Shown here: positions 61,391-64,000 of the stretch, piece after piece
Numbering within the stretch: the stretch's first letter is position 1
Layout of the letters: the number at the start of each line of letters is the position of its first letter
The notes under the pieces: model-generated
What the model was told of the DNA's origin: nothing
Seen by the model: the letters and a program-made list of their open reading frames with translations, nothing else
Databases searched by the model: none
Assembly: GCA_038131595.1 (NCBI GenBank)
Contig: JAYPPR010000008.1
Span: forward strand, 930,001-994,000
DNA: 64,000 bases
Origin: UBA9926 sp038131595
GTDB taxonomy: Bacteria > Pseudomonadota > Gammaproteobacteria > Pseudomonadales > Azotimanducaceae
Direction of reading: 5' to 3'
Position numbers and translations under genes: made by a program

Positions 61391-63502
61391 ATGTCAACCA
61401 TAGACACCTTTGCTGAAGACCTTCACGGGTACCTCGCTCCAGAGCAGGTCGCCCAGGTTGTTCGCGCTTACGATTTTGCCGAAGAAGCCCACGAAGGACA
61501 GACCCGCAAGTCTGGTGAGCCTTATATCAATCATCCCCTTGCCGTCGCACAAATCCTGGCCGACATGCGCGTCGACCACCAATGTTTAATGGCAGCGCTT
61601 CTCCACGACGTCATCGAGGATACCGGCGTCCCAAAGCAACTCCTGTCGACAAATTTCGATGATCAAGTGGCGGAGCTGGTAGATGGCGTTAGCAAGCTTT
61701 CCAGCATGTTCCTGTCTAGAGCTGAAGCGCAAGCCGAGAATTTTCAAAAAATGACCCTGGCCATGGCCAAGGACATCAGGGTCATCTTGGTCAAGTTAGC
61801 TGACCGCCTTCATAACATGCGCACCCTGGGTTACCTTGACCCTGAAAAGCGTCGAAGAATCGCGCGGGAAACCCTCGAAATCTACGCTCCGATTGCCTTG
61901 CGGCTCGGCATGAATACCATCCGAGTCGAGTTCGAGGAGCTTGGCTTCAGAGCGCTTTACCCGCTTCGATCAAGCATGATTGAAAAGGCAGTGCGTAAGG
62001 CTCGTGGCAATCGGAAAGAGGTGGTCACCAAACTGCAGGATTCCATCACTGGACGCTTGGAAACAGAAGGGATTTCGGCTCGCGTCTTTGGGCGAGAAAA
62101 ACATCTCTACAGCATCTACACCAAGATGCGCTCTAAGCGCCGCTCGTTCGCCGAAATCATGGATGTTTACGCCTTCAGAATCGTCGTAGAGGACGTCGAT
62201 ACGTGTTATCGGGTGCTCGGCATGGTGCACAACTTATATAAGCCCGTGGCGGGTCGATTCAAAGATTACATCGCGATTCCCAAAGCCAACGGTTACCAAT
62301 CCCTCCACACGACATTGTTTGGAATGCACGGTCTGCCCATCGAAATTCAGATCAGAACAGAAGAGATGGAGGAGTTCGCCAACCACGGGATTGCGGGACA
62401 CTGGCTGTACAAAACGAGCGATGAAAGCATGACGTCAGGCCAGCACAGAGCTCGGGCGTGGATGCGCGGATTACTCGAGCTGCAGCAGAGCGCGGGCAAC
62501 TCGCTTGAGTTCATTGAGAACGTCAAGATTGATCTCTTTCCCGACGAAGTCTATGTCTTCAGTCCGGCAGGAGACATCTACGAGCTACCCCAGGGCTCGA
62601 CCCCGGTAGATTTCGCCTACGCGGTGCACACCGATATCGGCAACACGTGTGTGGCCTGTCGCATCGATCGCCGCCTTGCGCCACTGTCCGCCTCTCTTGA
62701 AAGCGGACAAACGGTTGAGATCATTCGTTCGGCAGGCGCCTTGCCGAATCCCGCTTGGCTGAGCTATGTCGTCACAGGAAAAGCGCGTAGCGGGATCCGC
62801 AATGCATTGAAAGTACAACAAGAAAGCGAATCCGTTGAATTAGGTCGACGGTTGCTTGAGCGCGCCTTAACGGCCCTCAATTCATCGTTAAGCGATGTTG
62901 AACCCGATTCCTTCTCTGAAATCGTCGAAACTGGCAAATTTCAAAACGAGGAGGATTTGCTTCATGAGATCGGCCTCGGCAACCAGATGGCCAGCGTCGT
63001 CGCGAGGCGACTTGTTCAGAGTCAATCTGCTGATACACCGCTCGAGCTCGATTACGAGGGGCCGCTGGCCATTAGGGGTACCGAAGGCATGGTCGTGACC
63101 TATGCCCGATGCTGCCGGCCTATTCCTGGTGACCCCATCATTGGGCACATCAGCGCTGGTAAAGGCATTGTCATTCACATCGATAGTTGCCGAAACATGG
63201 GCGAGCTTCGAACAAAAGGCGAAGAGGTGATGGCCGTCCGATGGGAGGACCAGATCGACCAAGAGTTTACGGTCGAGATGCGCATCGAACTTGAGCACGA
63301 AAAAGGGCTCATCGCTATGCTCGCTTCAACTATTACTGGGGTCGACGCCAATATCGAGCGGATTAGCATCCTCGAGCGCGACGCGCGACTCACAACAGTC
63401 AACCTTCTCCTACAGGTCAGGGACCGCGTTCACCTTGCCGCCGTCATCAAGAAGCTACGTCACATTCACCACGTTAATCGCATTGTCAGAGTCAGGAACT
63501 AA
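61391..63502 (+). CDS. spoT: Bifunctional (p)ppGpp synthetase/hydrolase SpoT
   Basis: Makes and breaks the stringent-response alarmone. The 703-residue product has the HD hydrolase domain (H72-D73 with E76-D77, so hydrolysis should be active), the synthetase domain with R-F-K-D at 289-292 (the RxKD form of bifunctional enzymes) and G-Y-Q-S-L-H-T-T at 301-308, a TGS domain near 385-445 and a C-terminal ACT domain. Both activities therefore look intact. It is followed by ridA two bases later. Confidence 0.97.
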   Translation: MSTIDTFAEDLHGYLAPEQVAQVVRAYDFAEEAHEGQTRKSGEPYINHPLAVAQILADMRVDHQCLMAALLHDVIEDTGVPKQLLSTNFDDQVAELVDGVSKLSSMFLSRAEAQAENFQKMTLAMAKDIRVILVKLADRLHNMRTLGYLDPEKRRRIARETLEIYAPIALRLGMNTIRVEFEELGFRALYPLRSSMIEKAVRKARGNRKEVVTKLQDSITGRLETEGISARVFGREKHLYSIYTKMRSKRRSFAEIMDVYAFRIVVEDVDTCYRVLGMVHNLYKPVAGRFKDYIAIPKANGYQSLHTTLFGMHGLPIEIQIRTEEMEEFANHGIAGHWLYKTSDESMTSGQHRARAWMRGLLELQQSAGNSLEFIENVKIDLFPDEVYVFSPAGDIYELPQGSTPVDFAYAVHTDIGNTCVACRIDRRLAPLSASLESGQTVEIIRSAGALPNPAWLSYVVTGKARSGIRNALKVQQESESVELGRRLLERALTALNSSLSDVEPDSFSEIVETGKFQNEEDLLHEIGLGNQMASVVARRLVQSQSADTPLELDYEGPLAIRGTEGMVVTYARCCRPIPGDPIIGHISAGKGIVIHIDSCRNMGELRTKGEEVMAVRWEDQIDQEFTVEMRIELEHEKGLIAMLASTITGVDANIERISILERDARLTTVNLLLQVRDRVHLAAVIKKLRHIHHVNRIVRVRN

Positions 63503-63504
63503 CG

Positions 63505-63894
63505 GTGAAGCGAGAAGCCATTCAGACTGACAGCGCTCCAAAGGCGTTGGGCCCGTATTCTCAGGCCGTCCGTCATGGCAGCATGCTGTTTGTTTCCGGA
63601 CAACTTGGCCTTGACCCAGTCACCAATCAATTGGTGGGTGACGATATCGAATCGCAAATTGATCAGGTGCTGGCGAATGTAGAGGCGATCTGTGTCGAAG
63701 CAGGAACGAGCATTCAGCACGCGCTCAAGCTCACGCTCTACCTCCAAGATCTATCTGACTTTGCAGCCGTCAACCAAGCGCTCGAAGCAAATCTCACCGC
63801 GCCCTATCCTGCCCGGGCCACGACTCAAGTTGCGGGCCTACCGCTTGGCGCATTGATTGAGATTGACGCCATCGTCGCGGTTCATGGTGAGTAA
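63505..63894 (+). CDS. ridA: RidA/YjgF-family reactive intermediate deaminase
   Basis: Hydrolyses reactive enamine/imine intermediates released by PLP enzymes such as threonine ammonia-lyase (IlvA is encoded at 22686). The 129-residue product shows G-P-Y-S-Q-A near 17, F-V-S-G-Q-L-G near 29 and the catalytic Arg in P-A-R-A-T-T-Q-V near 105. It starts at a GTG two bases after spoT and overlaps recG by 11 bases. Confidence 0.95.
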   Translation: MKREAIQTDSAPKALGPYSQAVRHGSMLFVSGQLGLDPVTNQLVGDDIESQIDQVLANVEAICVEAGTSIQHALKLTLYLQDLSDFAAVNQALEANLTAPYPARATTQVAGLPLGALIEIDAIVAVHGE

Positions 63895-64000
63895 AAAAGA
63901 GACTGCTCAGCGTCACCCGGCTGATATACCGGTCACCACACTAAAGGGCGTTGGTCCCGCCGTCGCCGCCAAGCTTGAACGACTCAACATCACCACTGCA
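63884..64000 (+). CDS. recG: ATP-dependent DNA helicase RecG, 5' end only
   Basis: Replication-fork reversal helicase. Only 39 codons are in the window. They read V-T-T-L-K-G-V-G-P-A-V-A-A-K-L-E-R-L at residues 17-34, the start of the RecG wedge domain. The ATG at 63884 (or GTG at 63887) overlaps the ridA stop. The spoT-ridA-recG order supports the call. Confidence 0.88.
   Translation, partial: MVSKKETAQRHPADIPVTTLKGVGPAVAAKLERLNITTA

Noticed and set aside
1..64000. CRISPR arrays, tRNA/rRNA genes, insertion sequences, prophage or defence genes
   Set aside because: No spaced direct repeats of CRISPR type, no cloverleaf or rRNA sequence, no transposase or integrase was recognised; the short tandem repeats have no spacers.

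Overview
This window looks like chromosomal DNA of a free-living gammaproteobacterium. The evidence is gene order: long blocks match the Pseudomonas / E. coli arrangement. These include rppH-ptsP-lgt, ygfB-ubiH next to zapA-6S RNA-fau, metK/tkt-pgk-fba, rsmE-gshB-tonB-yqgE-ruvX-pilT-yggS-proC-yggT-rdgB-hemW-trmB, rpoH-ftsX-ftsE-ftsY-rsmD-coaD-mutM, rpmG-rpmB-coaBC-dut-argB-slmA-pyrE-rph-yicC-gmk-rpoZ-spoT-ridA-recG. LPS genes (waaA, an LpxL-type acyltransferase) and lipoprotein genes indicate a Gram-negative envelope, and pilT plus a PilB/GspE-type ATPase suggest type IV pili. I cannot assign a genus. I saw no tRNA, rRNA, CRISPR array, prophage, IS element or defence island.

Layout: 1-3.5 kb envelope genes and a lone secretion/pilus ATPase; 3.5-13.1 kb argA, hemE coupled to a membrane class III cyclase, fabV, lgt, an NRDE-family protein, ptsP, rppH; 13.7-18.4 kb a glycine cleavage operon with a split P-protein (gcvT-gcvH-gcvPA-gcvPB); 18.5-22.7 kb ubiH-ygfB, zapA, 6S RNA, fau, def; 22.7-34.7 kb ilvA, rpiA, a D-2-hydroxyacid dehydrogenase-type flavoprotein, fba-pgk-tkt, metK-metF-rsmE, a DoxX protein; 35-44 kb gshB to trmB; 44-50.5 kb rpoH, ftsXEY, rsmD, coaD, mutM; 50.7-64 kb a solitary hydantoinase-A-like gene, ribosomal protein genes, CoA/dUTP/arginine/pyrimidine genes, RNase PH, YicC, gmk, rpoZ, spoT, ridA and the start of recG.

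The gene content is mostly housekeeping and I found no convincing new multi-gene system. Three patterns stand out. (1) At least eight leader regions carry imperfect tandem repeats of 10-15 bp. Each locus has a different unit, and the repeats are A/purine-rich on the sense strand (fabV, gcvT, gcvH, fba, rpoH, rpmB, pyrE, rpoZ). (2) Four convergent gene pairs end on the same interlocked tetranucleotide CTAA (TAA on one strand, TAG on the other) with no terminator between them. (3) Four reading frames (FAD oxidoreductase, a hypothetical gene, ruvX, hemW twice) are interrupted by single-base shifts, mostly at short homopolymers. Because ruvX and hemW are otherwise intact to their last residues, I think sequence errors are likelier than gene decay.
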